DNA from: CAWBAT01 sp963810905
GTDB lineage: Bacteria; Acidobacteriota; Terriglobia; Versatilivoradales; Versatilivoraceae
NCBI GenBank assembly: GCA_963810905.1
Contig: CAWEPG010000007.1
Coordinates: 65,824-129,823 of the forward strand
Direction of reading: 5' to 3'
DNA: 64,000 bases
How positions within the stretch are numbered: position 1 is the stretch's first letter; the number at the start of each line of letters is the position of its first letter. The translations under genes were made by a program, and so were the position numbers. Shown here one piece after another: positions 16,907 to 26,884 of this stretch. The notes under the pieces are model-generated. The model made no database searches. It had not been told where the DNA came from and saw nothing but the letters and a program-made list of their open reading frames with translations.

Positions 16907-18643
16907 ATGAATCTGAAACCCCTGCTTTTCAAAAAGAAAAAACTGACGCACTATCTGCACCAGTTCACAATTTCGGCCGGTCTTTTAGGATTAATCCCAT
17001 TTCCTTCCATATCGTTCGCCGCTAATTCCATTCGAGTGAATTACACGATCGAATGTGAAAATCCCGCTACCCACAAACTCAAGATCCGAGCCAAGATTCA
17101 GGGATTGCCTGCCGAAGAAATCCCACTATTGCTTCCCGATTCCCATGTCACGGGGCTCGAACTCTTGACTGTCGAAGGAGGGGGTGAGAAGGAAACAGAG
17201 GCACTTCAAGACTTATCAGAGGGTCCATTGGGGAGAAATGTCCTCTTAAGAGGAAAGCCTTCAGAAACCCTATCCGTGAAGTACCAAATCACTCTCAGCG
17301 ACCGTCTTTCCGGTGATCGGCACAGCTTTGGGGATGGCAAACGATTCCTCATTTATGCTTCAGATCTTTTGCTGGGATTTGGCGAACGTGAAGTGCGCGC
17401 GGGAATTTCCTTCGAATTGCCTCCAGCCTGGATTGTCTTGGCAAATACAAAGGAGACGGGGAAAGGGCTGTTTATCGTGGGGGGCAAGCAGGAGGCGATC
17501 TTTTATCTTGGGTCGGCTGCCGGTCAGCAGCGCGCTTTTGGGCGCACCGAAGTCACTTGGGTCATTGAACCTGGATGGGCGGATAGTGAAGAGAACATTA
17601 TTAGCATTCTGCAGCGTCAAATTTCGTTCCATGAGAAGACGTTTCAGGATGCAAAAAGTGGATCCCTTTTTATAGCCCTGCTTGAGTCAACCCAAAAAGC
17701 AGGGGATCTAAAAATCGTGACCCTTGAAAATTCACTAGGTGTTATTGCTTCAGCGTCGCCTGCAGCCCTTAAGGCCGCAGGATTCGAAGAGAGGTTACGA
17801 CGCGAAGTCTCAATAGGTCTCATGCAATGCTTTTTCCCAACCCTTCGAAATTCGAAAGAGTCGACGGCAGAATCCTTCATCCTGGAATACCTGTTGCTCA
17901 AGACTGACTTGAAGACGGGAGTTCTGCCTAAAGAGCTGTTCCTCCAAACCATCGCAGTGGGATTTGGAATGACCTCCGAATCGGGCGGCCGATCTCCCAA
18001 ACGATCGAGCGCTTTGTCCCAAAAGTCTGTTGCGCGAGTCGTTTTAAGCAAAGAGGAAAAAATCTCAAACCTGTTCCTCCTCGATTTGCTTCTCGGGTTC
18101 TATGGGAGATCGACGAATTCTCTGGAGCAGCTGTTACGTATGAAAGCAAGCTCCGTGGCCTTTGAGAAGATTGTTGAAGGGGATCCCCCCCGGAGTCTTT
18201 TGCACGATACTGGATTTCTCGTCCAGCAGAAAATTGTTTTTCCCAAGGGCGATGCGGATGACATTTCTAAAAGGTTGAAGCCCTTTGGACTCGTATTTGA
18301 AATGAAAGAATTGGGGGGATGGTCATTCGAACTCAATGAAAATTTTCAGGTTGAGCGGATCAAAAAAAATACGGAGGGAGATGACAGAGGTCTTTGGCTG
18401 GGTGACAAAATTATCGCGATTAATGATCAACGGATTCTGAGACCTGTTGATTTAGTCAAGTGCCGGAGTGAGATGCGTCCGGGGGATGAAATTACGCTGC
18501 TTATTGAACGAAGCGGCGAAGTTCAAAAGATCAAACAACGTGTGAGTCGGGAGACATTTGTTAGGCTCGAACCCAATCGTCTATCAGACCTAGACAAGCA
18601 AGAAAAACTCGAGGCATTTTGGAGCCGAGAGTATGACCAGTAG
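16907..18643 (+). CDS. exported PDZ-domain protein, possible inactive M61-like peptidase
   Basis: This 578-aa protein has a signal peptide (KKKK n-region, then FTISAGLLGLIPFPSISFA). A beta-rich N-terminal region (~30-230), a helical middle (~240-440) and a C-terminal PDZ domain at ~485-560 (LWLGDKIIAINDQ, RPGDEITLLIER) follow. The order is like M61 glycyl aminopeptidases, but no HExxH zinc motif is present where one would be expected. It could be a catalytically dead relative or a PDZ scaffold. I chose ATG 16907 because it gives a proper signal peptide; an in-frame TTG lies at 16865. Confidence 0.6.
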   Translation: MNLKPLLFKKKKLTHYLHQFTISAGLLGLIPFPSISFAANSIRVNYTIECENPATHKLKIRAKIQGLPAEEIPLLLPDSHVTGLELLTVEGGGEKETEALQDLSEGPLGRNVLLRGKPSETLSVKYQITLSDRLSGDRHSFGDGKRFLIYASDLLLGFGEREVRAGISFELPPAWIVLANTKETGKGLFIVGGKQEAIFYLGSAAGQQRAFGRTEVTWVIEPGWADSEENIISILQRQISFHEKTFQDAKSGSLFIALLESTQKAGDLKIVTLENSLGVIASASPAALKAAGFEERLRREVSIGLMQCFFPTLRNSKESTAESFILEYLLLKTDLKTGVLPKELFLQTIAVGFGMTSESGGRSPKRSSALSQKSVARVVLSKEEKISNLFLLDLLLGFYGRSTNSLEQLLRMKASSVAFEKIVEGDPPRSLLHDTGFLVQQKIVFPKGDADDISKRLKPFGLVFEMKELGGWSFELNENFQVERIKKNTEGDDRGLWLGDKIIAINDQRILRPVDLVKCRSEMRPGDEITLLIERSGEVQKIKQRVSRETFVRLEPNRLSDLDKQEKLEAFWSREYDQ

Positions 18644-18851
18644 ATTAAAGTGAAATGTAGAGCTGCGATTTTGAAATCCCGATAAATTGGAGGGAGTCAC
18701 GGCCCCGCTTTTCGAGGAAGGGGGTACTGGATTCAGCTCCATTTCCGATGAGCGGAGGATGGAAAGTTAACGAGAGACTGAAACTAAAGGGGATTTTGGA
18801 GCGGAAGACTCAACCCCCTCAGAGATTTTGGGATACGGTCAAAAAGTGCTA

Positions 18852-20726
18852 ATGTCTTTTATAGAAAAGGCAGAGAAGAAGGTTAAGGGGAAAGCCTTTT
18901 TCAGTCGTAACATAGCGTCAATGGGTGACATAAACAAAATGACATTTACGGGAGAATCGGTACATCCTCCTGCGATTAGTGAAGAAGAACGGCGCATCGA
19001 GGCAGAAATCTCGAGGAGACTCAATCTCTTCAATGAGATTGGTCGCGTAGTGCTTTCGGCACTAGACCAGGATGAGATTTACAAAGTGGCAGTGGATGCG
19101 ATCCGCTTTGCCATGGGATTCCGGCATGTGGCCGTCTTTTTGATCGATTACCAATATTCGGATCTGGTTTTGAAGGCCCAAAGCGGAGAATTTATTGGTG
19201 TGATCCCAGCGCATTTCAGGAAGAATCTGAATGCCGGTCTCCTGGGAAGGTGTGCCCGGACAGGAGAGGTGCAAATTGTAGCCGTCTCCAAAGAAAATCT
19301 GGATGAAACGCTAGTCGGTCAGCCTGTGCGGGAAGTCTATGTTCCAGTCAATATTGCAGGAGAGCCCTTTGCGGTTCTATACGTCGCGTGTGACTTGTCA
19401 ATGAGTGTGCGATCTGTCCAAATCTCTGAGATTCAGACCGTCGCCGGTCAATTGGGGATCGCGATTGAAAATGCCCGGCTTTTTAGTGAGGTCAACCAAA
19501 CACAGCGAGATTTGGGGCTATTGCTTGATTCCAGTAAAGACTTAAATTCCTCGCTCGAATTGAATTCGATCATCGACGGGTTGGCTTACCGACTCATGGA
19601 AATTATTTCTGACTCGCGGCTTGCTGTCATTCAATGCCAGGATCAAGAACGCGCAACCCTTAAGCGCTATTACAGTAAAGCGAGCATTGAAAATAAGAAC
19701 TATTCCGTTTTCAACGTTCGAATATCCGATCATCCTGAACTGTCTGAACCCTTGATGACGCGCAAAGCGACAGTGACGTTTCATACGGATAGTAGCATTC
19801 TTCCCAGGAATGTTGCGGACCAACTGAAATCGACGGAACCGACACCGTTTCTTGTTATTCCATTGATTGCCAAGGAGGCCCTGGTTGGGTTCATTGTCGT
19901 CAACAAATTTGGATTCCGACGCTCTTTTAGCGAAAAAGAGGTTGGAATTTGTCAGGCTCTAGCTAACCTGGCGTCGATCTCTTTGCACAATGGGAATTTG
20001 TTTGGACAGATTAATGACGCTAACGAGCAACTCAAGAAACTCAGTAACCTTAAATCGGACTTGTTACATATCATTTCTCATGATCTGAAATCTCCGCTTA
20101 CCGTTATCTCTGGGTATGCAGAGATTCTGGTGGACGGCCCGGATCGATTAGGTGAAAACTGGAGTTCCATTTTACAAGAGATCGTGTCCCAGACCCGGAT
20201 GATGGCCCGCTTGATCGAAGATACTCTGGCCATCTCAAAGATTGAGTCTGGGATCATTGAATTGAACCTGGAAGACGTCGACATTATTAATCCGATTGAG
20301 AATCTGGTGGCCATCCATCAACATGAGACGCCGATTACAAAGAGCCTAGCTAAAGATCTTCCGAATGTGCGCGCAGACAAACTCAGATTGCACGAAATTC
20401 TGGATAATTTGCTCACCAATGCCATCAAGTACTCGAATGCGGGTAAAGAAATCGTCGTCTCGACTCAAGCGGATTGGTCTGCCCGCTGTGTTGTAATCAG
20501 CGTGCGGGATCACGGGTTTGGGATACCCAAAGAGGAGATGCCGAACCTTTTCAAGAAATTTTATCGAATCAAGAATGAGGCGTCTCGTAACATTCGCGGA
20601 ACGGGTTTAGGACTTTACATCGTCAAACAGATGGTTGAAGCTCATTCAGGGAAGATTTGGGTTGAAAGTGAACCCAATGCCGGGAGTACTTTTTCATTCA
20701 CACTCCCATTTGCCGACAACACCTAA
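18852..20726 (+). CDS. cytosolic GAF-GAF sensor histidine kinase
   Basis: This ~624-aa kinase has no membrane helix. Two GAF domains (~45-210 and ~225-385) precede a HisKA domain with the H-box HIISHDLKSPLTVISGYAEIL and a HATPase domain with NLLTNAIKYS, VRDHGFGIP and GTGLGLYIVKQMVEAHSG. All catalytic boxes are intact. ATG 18852 is chosen over the in-frame TTG at 18828; neither has a strong ribosome site, so the start is uncertain. No cognate response regulator is beside it. GAF domains suggest a small-ligand or redox input. Confidence 0.85.
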   Translation: MSFIEKAEKKVKGKAFFSRNIASMGDINKMTFTGESVHPPAISEEERRIEAEISRRLNLFNEIGRVVLSALDQDEIYKVAVDAIRFAMGFRHVAVFLIDYQYSDLVLKAQSGEFIGVIPAHFRKNLNAGLLGRCARTGEVQIVAVSKENLDETLVGQPVREVYVPVNIAGEPFAVLYVACDLSMSVRSVQISEIQTVAGQLGIAIENARLFSEVNQTQRDLGLLLDSSKDLNSSLELNSIIDGLAYRLMEIISDSRLAVIQCQDQERATLKRYYSKASIENKNYSVFNVRISDHPELSEPLMTRKATVTFHTDSSILPRNVADQLKSTEPTPFLVIPLIAKEALVGFIVVNKFGFRRSFSEKEVGICQALANLASISLHNGNLFGQINDANEQLKKLSNLKSDLLHIISHDLKSPLTVISGYAEILVDGPDRLGENWSSILQEIVSQTRMMARLIEDTLAISKIESGIIELNLEDVDIINPIENLVAIHQHETPITKSLAKDLPNVRADKLRLHEILDNLLTNAIKYSNAGKEIVVSTQADWSARCVVISVRDHGFGIPKEEMPNLFKKFYRIKNEASRNIRGTGLGLYIVKQMVEAHSGKIWVESEPNAGSTFSFTLPFADNT

Positions 20727-20820
20727 TCGGGCAAAGGGTTCATCGTTGATCTCGCTCAACTCTAACCACCCGTAACTCTAAGGAACCACAGGTCATCTCC
20801 CTTCACCAGTTAACACTTGA

Positions 20821-21486
20821 ATGAAAGAAAATAAGATCGTTTTCCTGATAATCCTATTCCTTTGTGGACTTCCCGTCGGCTGCAGCAAGAAGAAGGTTCA
20901 TGTGAGTACGCCTGTTGGTACGACTCCTGGAGGGGCCAGCGAAACGCTTGAAGATCCCGTGGGTTATGCTTCTTGGTATGGAGATCCGTATCATGGGCGG
21001 CGTACGTCCAATGGCGAAATCTACAATAAGTTTGAAATGACGGCAGCACATCGCACGCTGCCTTTTGATTCGGTCGTAAAGGTCAATAATCTTGAGAACG
21101 GAAAGGAAACTACTGTCAGGATTAACGATCGAGGGCCCTTTGTGAAAGATCGAATCATTGATCTTTCTTATTCTGCCGCTCGATCGATTGACATGGTTGG
21201 GCCAGGGACTGCGAAGGTGCGCTTGGAGCTGCTGAAGGTGGTTCCGAACCCTTATCCGATTTCCATCCAGGTAGGATCATTCCGTGAGAAGGTCAATGCC
21301 GTCAAGTTACAACGGGAGCTCAGTCAGAAGTATTCGCCAGTCGTCGTGGAAGAATACAAGAGTCATGACGGAAAGTTGTTCCGTGTGATGGTCGGAAGAT
21401 TCAAGAATGAGCAAGAAGCCCGGCAGACAAGAAACGATCTCCGAAAGCTTGATCTTAATGGATTGATGGTTCGGTTGGAAAAATAG
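20821..21486 (+). CDS. rlpA: RlpA-like lipoprotein (DPBB + SPOR)
   Basis: This 221-aa lipoprotein has a lipobox ending in LPVGC (Cys about residue 21). The double-psi beta-barrel domain is clear (GYASWYGDPYHGRRTSNGE, TAAHRTLPFDSVVKVNN, RINDRGPFVKDRIIDLSYSA), and a SPOR domain at ~150-221 should bind denuded septal glycan (ISIQVGSFREKVNAVKLQ). RlpA proteins are lytic transglycosylases at the division site in some species. Its last ~32 bases overlap the convergent lipA gene. Confidence 0.9.
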   Translation: MKENKIVFLIILFLCGLPVGCSKKKVHVSTPVGTTPGGASETLEDPVGYASWYGDPYHGRRTSNGEIYNKFEMTAAHRTLPFDSVVKVNNLENGKETTVRINDRGPFVKDRIIDLSYSAARSIDMVGPGTAKVRLELLKVVPNPYPISIQVGSFREKVNAVKLQRELSQKYSPVVVEEYKSHDGKLFRVMVGRFKNEQEARQTRNDLRKLDLNGLMVRLEK

Positions 21487-22396
21487 GGAAAGGATTTGAA
21501 GTATTCCGGGTCAGCAATTCATCTACTTGCTCGGCGGCATGATAGGAACTTCGAACCAATGGTCCGGATTCAACGTGTGGTATCCCTTTGCTTTCGCCGA
21601 TTTGCTTCAATTCCTTGAACTCGTCGGGGTGATAATGCTTTATAAGAGGGAGATGTTTCAAGGAGGGTCTTAGATACTGGCCGATGGTTAAGATATCGAC
21701 TCCTACCCCCAAAACGTCATCCATTCCCCTATAAATTTCTTCAATCTCCTCTCCTAAACCCAACATGAAACCGGCTTTTGTAGTCATTGTGGCTGACATT
21801 CTCTTGGAGTGATGCAACAACTCCAACGATAGCTTGTAAGAGGATTTTGGTTTAACTTTGGGGTAAAGGCGCGGAACTGTATCCAAGTTATGGGCCAATA
21901 CGTCTGGGGCCGCCTTGATGACATTTTCGAGATTGCGCAGAGATGACTTAAAGTCAGGAACCAGTACTTCGACTTTTGTGGCTGGACTAATTTCGTGGAT
22001 CCTTCGGATCGTCTCCGCAAAGACATGAGAACCTTCATCTTCAAGGTCATCGCGATCCACCGACGTAATGACGGCATGTCGTAATTTCAAGATCTGTACG
22101 GCCTTGGCGACGCGCAACGGTTCATCCAGATCGTAATTGAGGGGCCGCCCGGTCTTGACAGCACAGAAGCCACAACGCCGCGTACAAATATTCCCCAGGA
22201 TCATGAAAGTAGCCGTCCCCTTATCCCAACATTCTCCAATATTGGGACAATGGGCACTCTCACAGACCGTATGCAAAGAGTGATTTTTCACAAGCTGCTT
22301 CAAATGGTGGAAATTCTTACCGCCTGGGAAGCGAACTCGCAACCACTCTGGATGCCTGGAAAATCGAATGTTTGTTTTATCCATAATCCGATTCAC
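21455..22396 (-). CDS. lipA: lipoyl synthase
   Basis: This 313-aa radical SAM enzyme inserts two sulfurs into octanoyl groups of lipoyl domains. Both Fe-S sites are intact: the auxiliary cluster CESAHCPNIGEC and the radical SAM CxxxCxxC in CTRRCGFCAVKTG. The C-terminal SGPLVRSSYHA supplies the auxiliary-cluster serine. The GTG at 22396 has GGAG four bases upstream; an in-frame ATG lies four codons later. No lipB is adjacent. The gene is convergent with rlpA and their 3' ends overlap. Confidence 0.95.
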   Translation of the reverse strand: MNRIMDKTNIRFSRHPEWLRVRFPGGKNFHHLKQLVKNHSLHTVCESAHCPNIGECWDKGTATFMILGNICTRRCGFCAVKTGRPLNYDLDEPLRVAKAVQILKLRHAVITSVDRDDLEDEGSHVFAETIRRIHEISPATKVEVLVPDFKSSLRNLENVIKAAPDVLAHNLDTVPRLYPKVKPKSSYKLSLELLHHSKRMSATMTTKAGFMLGLGEEIEEIYRGMDDVLGVGVDILTIGQYLRPSLKHLPLIKHYHPDEFKELKQIGESKGIPHVESGPLVRSSYHAAEQVDELLTRNTSNPFPIFPTEPSIH

Positions 22397-22537
22397 TGTT
22401 CTCCCGAGAAGCCGTCCTCACTAGGTGGCTATCGGGACCAAGGAATTATTAGGTAAACTCAGATGAATAGCAAGTCGAACCCGGACCGTGCTTTCTCAAC
22501 CCAGGCGGGGATGCCTTCACTCCCATTCGGCTGATCC

Positions 22538-23947
22538 CTAACTTGAAATTTCCTCCAGCATTAAGGCATTTGTCTTTGGCCCGATCAATCCAACGAGCAG
22601 CGCTACACCTACCATAGCGGCCCCCATGAAGAGAAATACGGCAAGTACGCCTTCCACCATGAGATACCCTATAAGATAGGTTGAAAATATTGCGCTCAGC
22701 CGGCTCCAGCTATAGGTGAAGCCCACTCCGGTAGCTCGGGCCCTGGTCGGAAATAATTCAGCTTGATAGGCATGGAGGACTGCAGAAAACCAATAACTGA
22801 AAATCGTAATTAATGCACCCGCCGTAACGATCGCCAGAGGACTTTCCACAAAAGGGAAGGCCAACCCGGAAATGGCCATGGACAAAGATAAAAGAACAAT
22901 GACTCGTTTCCGCTCAAATCTTTCTGCGGTATAAACGGAGATCAAAGGACCGATCGGGCTAACCAGTGCGATCAGAAAGCTGTATTCGAGCGACTGATGA
23001 AGGCTCCTACCTTGTTTGAGAAAGAACGTAGGCGCCCAATTGGCGAATCCGTAAATTCCAATTGTTTGGAGTAAATGAAAAATCATCAGCATGATGGTTC
23101 TTCGTCGGTAAACTTTCCCCCAAAGTTCACGGAAGGGCATTCGAGAAGGGCTCAGCGCTTTCACGGGTGGCAAGGCCGGGAGTTGGGTGCCTATTTCCTG
23201 AGAAACATACGATTCGATGTTCCGCATAATCTCATTGGCTTTGGCATATTTGCCTCTCGATTCAAGCCAACGGGGGGATTCTGGCAGCCGTCGCCGAAGG
23301 TACCACACAAATAGGGACCCAATGGCCCCGATAATCATGACCCAGCGCCATCCGTCTAGAATCCAGTGTGTTGGAGTGAGGAGCTTTGAAAGAAGAGCGA
23401 CGACCGGAATTGCGGTAAATCCAACCAACTGAGTAATCGCTATATAGCGGCCGCGCGAATGGCTGGGTAACATCTCAGTCACGTACGTGTCAATGACCAC
23501 CAATTCTGCCCCGATGCCTATGCCGGATAGGCCTCGCCAGAGAATCAGCCCCCAAGCGGAAGAAGCAAATGCTCCCATTAAGGTGCAAAAAGAATAAATC
23601 AGCAACATGAATAGAAACGAAGTCCGCCTTCCGAAGCGATCACTTCCCATCCCGAAGAAAATGGTTCCAACAAACATTCCCAAAAAGCCTGCCGCGAGCA
23701 TATGGCTGAACTGGTGGAGAGACAGCATTCCGGAATCTTGCAGGGCAGCGCCGATGTAAGCCATCATAAAGATGTCATAGAAATCAAACCACCCTCCCAA
23801 TGAGATCAAAGCAATGAATTTTCGATGAAAACTGCAGAGTGGCAAGCGTTCCAATCGGGCAGCAACGGAGAACGCCGAGTTCTCGTCTCCTCCGGTGGAA
23901 TTTCCCGAGCGGATATTCTTAGTGGAGAGTGTTTGTGTGAAAATCAT
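22538..23947 (-). CDS. MFS transporter (sugar/organic-acid porter type)
   Basis: This 469-aa inner-membrane protein has twelve predicted helices. The loop 2-3 signature is GMGSDRFGRRTSFL and the loop 4 motif is RGLSGIGIGAELVVIDTYVTEM, as in the MHS/SP and SLC22-like branch. A second half signature is near YTAERFERKRV. The family imports sugars, aromatic acids or organic acids by proton symport. The substrate cannot be read. It is divergent from the DMT transporter at 24069. Confidence 0.8.
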   Translation of the reverse strand: MIFTQTLSTKNIRSGNSTGGDENSAFSVAARLERLPLCSFHRKFIALISLGGWFDFYDIFMMAYIGAALQDSGMLSLHQFSHMLAAGFLGMFVGTIFFGMGSDRFGRRTSFLFMLLIYSFCTLMGAFASSAWGLILWRGLSGIGIGAELVVIDTYVTEMLPSHSRGRYIAITQLVGFTAIPVVALLSKLLTPTHWILDGWRWVMIIGAIGSLFVWYLRRRLPESPRWLESRGKYAKANEIMRNIESYVSQEIGTQLPALPPVKALSPSRMPFRELWGKVYRRRTIMLMIFHLLQTIGIYGFANWAPTFFLKQGRSLHQSLEYSFLIALVSPIGPLISVYTAERFERKRVIVLLSLSMAISGLAFPFVESPLAIVTAGALITIFSYWFSAVLHAYQAELFPTRARATGVGFTYSWSRLSAIFSTYLIGYLMVEGVLAVFLFMGAAMVGVALLVGLIGPKTNALMLEEISS

Positions 23948-24068
23948 TTTGGAAATTTAAATTCAGAATCAAGAATCGTCGTTGACCTTGAGCGAAAAGG
24001 TTAATTAAGCTCTACCAGGCGCAGGACAGGCTCCGTGGTAACTCGGCCTTCGCTCCACCTCTAATCAA

Positions 24069-24935
24069 ATGACCCAACGGGCTCGATCGGAACTCATCTT
24101 AGTCCTTTGTACTTTAATATGGGCAGCAACATTCCCGGTCGCCAAACAGGGTCTGCGGGACGCCTCTCCAATCGTTTTTATTACGCTTAGATTCTGGATC
24201 GCTCTCATCATCCTATACCCTTTCTGCCACTCGGAGGTCCTCCGCATGAGCGGCAGAACGGCGAAACGTGGGGCAATTTTAGGGATTATTTTGTTTGCCG
24301 GATTTCTAACTCAAACAGTGGGCCTTCAATTTACGACAGCCTCCAAGTCTGCTTTCATTACCGGTCTGCTCGTTGTTTTCACACCAATTTTCCAGTGGAT
24401 CCTTGAGGGCCAGCCCCCTAAAGCAGGGAACATCGTCGGAGTGGTTTTGGTGTCGTGCGGACTTTTTCTGTTAACCGCCCCTCAAGGAGCCGGATTTAAT
24501 GTCGGCGACGCCCTGAACTTCGGAGCTGCCTTGTTCTACGCGCTCTACCTCGTCTATCTCGATATCATTACACGCGCTCACTCTATCTTACAGCTGACAT
24601 TCTTGCAGATCGGGGTCACAGCGTTACTGGCCAGCAGTTCATCAATTGTTCTCGAGAAACCATACCTTCATTGGACGCCGAATCTATTCCTGGCCTTAGG
24701 GTATCTCTCAGTCTTGGCTACTTTGCTGGCTTTGTATCTCATTACAAAATACCAGAGGCACACGACCCCGACCCGGTCCGCCGTCATTTTCTCTTTGGAG
24801 CCACTTTTTGCAGCCATATTTTCTTATTTGCTATTAGATGAGAAATTAGGGATGGTGGGGCTTGCAGGTGGAGGCATCATTTTGACAGGACTTCTCGTTT
24901 CCGAACTCTCCGACATCCTATTCAAAAAGAAATAA
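24069..24935 (+). CDS. EamA/DMT-family transporter
   Basis: This 288-aa membrane protein has ten helices in two EamA repeats (LVLCTLIWAATFPVAKQGLRD at the start, GLQFTTASKSAFITGLLVVF in repeat one, HTTPTRSAVIFSLEPLFAAI in repeat two). It is a second, clearly different DMT member from the one at 15391. Metabolite export is the usual role. It is a single-gene unit between divergent MFS and convergent esterase genes. Confidence 0.8.
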   Translation: MTQRARSELILVLCTLIWAATFPVAKQGLRDASPIVFITLRFWIALIILYPFCHSEVLRMSGRTAKRGAILGIILFAGFLTQTVGLQFTTASKSAFITGLLVVFTPIFQWILEGQPPKAGNIVGVVLVSCGLFLLTAPQGAGFNVGDALNFGAALFYALYLVYLDIITRAHSILQLTFLQIGVTALLASSSSIVLEKPYLHWTPNLFLALGYLSVLATLLALYLITKYQRHTTPTRSAVIFSLEPLFAAIFSYLLLDEKLGMVGLAGGGIILTGLLVSELSDILFKKK

Positions 24936-25043
24936 GACTTGTTCGCACTCTAGAAATACTTCAAGGAAAATACATCTTGAGCCTGTCTCGGGCTTAACAA
25001 GGGGAATGAGCAAGTGTCCAATCTGCTCTCCGCTCCGGGAAGT

Positions 25044-26714
25044 TTACGGGACCAGAGATATGCTGGCAATGTTCCAAACCGGGTTCCGTAATTCGTGCAC
25101 AACCCTGCCCGTCGAGTCTAGTTCCACCAGGCGCTTGCCGGTGTAGTCTGCCACAATGAGACCCCCGTCGGGCAAGGGCTGTGTCCCCGTGACCCAGCCA
25201 AATCGAAGATCCATTTTATTTCCTGCAATTGTTCGGACAGTCTTGCCAGCACTATCAACTTCGACAAGCCCTCCGGGTTCGGCCAGGCTGATGAGCGTAT
25301 TGCCGTTCTCGAGACGATGGGCTTGATAAGGAAACCGAGTGTTACCTCCTTCAACCTCGTAGCTCCAGATGATCTGACCGGAGCGATTGACTTCAATGAT
25401 TTTTCCCACTGCTTCGATAGCAATCAGGAAAGTATCTTGAGCCGTGGGGCGTACCGAGCGCATGCGCATGTTACCGATGTCCGCGTTTTGGTATTCCCAA
25501 ACTGTTTTACCTGAAGAATCGACCTCAATGATTTTTCCGGACTTACCGTCGGCAATCATCGTATTTCCGTTCCGGAGCCGTTGAGCCGCAACGGGTTGTT
25601 CCAGTCCTTCTGCGGCGCCATAAGTCCATATGACGTGCTGGTCAGCGTCAACCTCAACAACCCTTCGGCCGAAGTCCATTGTGAAAAGGGCGTGGTGATT
25701 AGCTAAGGCCTGGACATCGCGTCCTCGCTGATTGGGTGTGCGCCATAAAACCTTGCCCGAAGGCCAGGAGATAGCCAGAATCTCGGCTCCCGGTCCATGA
25801 TCGGCGATGAGTAGCTGTCTCTCGGGTTGGGCTTTTAAATGGCTGTCCATAAATTCAATAAGCCGTTTTTCAGCTTTTTCAGCGTCAGCCCCCTTGAATC
25901 CATGCCCAGCCCCTTCTAGGGTGAGCAGCTCGCTTTCTACTCCGGCAGACCGCAAACGCTCCGTAATCCAAACTGCTTGTTCATAGGCCACGTAACGGTC
26001 TTCGGTGCCTTGGATTGTAAGTACGGGAGAGGCATTAGGAGAGACCCAATTAAGCGGGCTCGCTTGTATGTGGGCTAGACGCTCGTGTTCAAGGTCTCCG
26101 CCCAAGAAGAGAGGAAGTACTTCAGCGGCATCGACACTTTTCTCATACGACTTTGTGAAATCGGTAGGGCCGTAGAAATTCACAACACATTGAACCTTGC
26201 TAGACTGTTCCCGGTAAGGACCTGGACCTTCGAATTCTGGGACTCCCGCCGTAAGACCGAGGAACAAGGCCAGGTGACCGCCAGCTGAAAACCCGGTGAC
26301 TCCTATATGCGCTGGGTCTATGTTGAATCGAACAGCGTTAGCTCGTAAAAAGCGAATCGCTGTCTTGACATCAAGTACCGGTGCTGGAAATTGATCCCTA
26401 GGCGAGAGGCGATAAGAAATCGTCGCTGCCACATAGCCGCGTTTTGCAAGTTTGATACACAGAGGAAGCTGACTCTGACGTTCTCCTTTGCGAAAACCAC
26501 CTCCATGGATGCATACCACGACAGGATAAGGTCCACCACTTCCTTTTGGAGTCACCACATCCATTGCCAGATTTACTGCCTTAGCTCCGGCCGTCAGATA
26601 TTCAATATCCGGTTCCCACAAGACATCATTGGGGATCACAGGCTTTTCCATAGTCTGACTGAAAGTGTTAATGGGCAGTAACAAGAGCAATATAAAGCTC
26701 CATACAAAGGGCAT
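25044..26714 (-). CDS. secreted alpha/beta-hydrolase (esterase) fused to a beta-propeller
   Basis: This 556-aa protein starts with a signal peptide (PFVWSFILLLLLPINTFS). Residues ~25-275 form an alpha/beta hydrolase of the BD-FAE/carboxylesterase type: oxyanion HGGG (VCIHGGGFRKGE), nucleophile elbow GFSAGG, Asp in GTEDRYV and His in GAGHGF. Residues ~285-556 form repeated PQQ/NHL-like blades (for example GKIIEVDSSGKTVWEYQNAD, NGNTLISLAEPGGLVEVDSA). I chose ATG 26714 because GGAGG lies five bases upstream; a longer start at 26759 has none. The fusion may place an esterase on a binding propeller. Confidence 0.8.
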   Translation of the reverse strand: MPFVWSFILLLLLPINTFSQTMEKPVIPNDVLWEPDIEYLTAGAKAVNLAMDVVTPKGSGGPYPVVVCIHGGGFRKGERQSQLPLCIKLAKRGYVAATISYRLSPRDQFPAPVLDVKTAIRFLRANAVRFNIDPAHIGVTGFSAGGHLALFLGLTAGVPEFEGPGPYREQSSKVQCVVNFYGPTDFTKSYEKSVDAAEVLPLFLGGDLEHERLAHIQASPLNWVSPNASPVLTIQGTEDRYVAYEQAVWITERLRSAGVESELLTLEGAGHGFKGADAEKAEKRLIEFMDSHLKAQPERQLLIADHGPGAEILAISWPSGKVLWRTPNQRGRDVQALANHHALFTMDFGRRVVEVDADQHVIWTYGAAEGLEQPVAAQRLRNGNTMIADGKSGKIIEVDSSGKTVWEYQNADIGNMRMRSVRPTAQDTFLIAIEAVGKIIEVNRSGQIIWSYEVEGGNTRFPYQAHRLENGNTLISLAEPGGLVEVDSAGKTVRTIAGNKMDLRFGWVTGTQPLPDGGLIVADYTGKRLVELDSTGRVVHELRNPVWNIASISLVP

Positions 26715-26884
26715 AGTGACCTCCAGTTCAATGTGCTGCTGTAGCGAAATCCAAATCAATTGGAATAAGAGATTCTTGCATTTGGTTTCTTGTGGCGCAA
26801 CTGATTCTTCGGGCGGTCAAGGGGATTGCCTTGATTCCCGGAACTGTGGCTATAAGCGAAAGCGATGAAGCATTTCTGCTGTCA

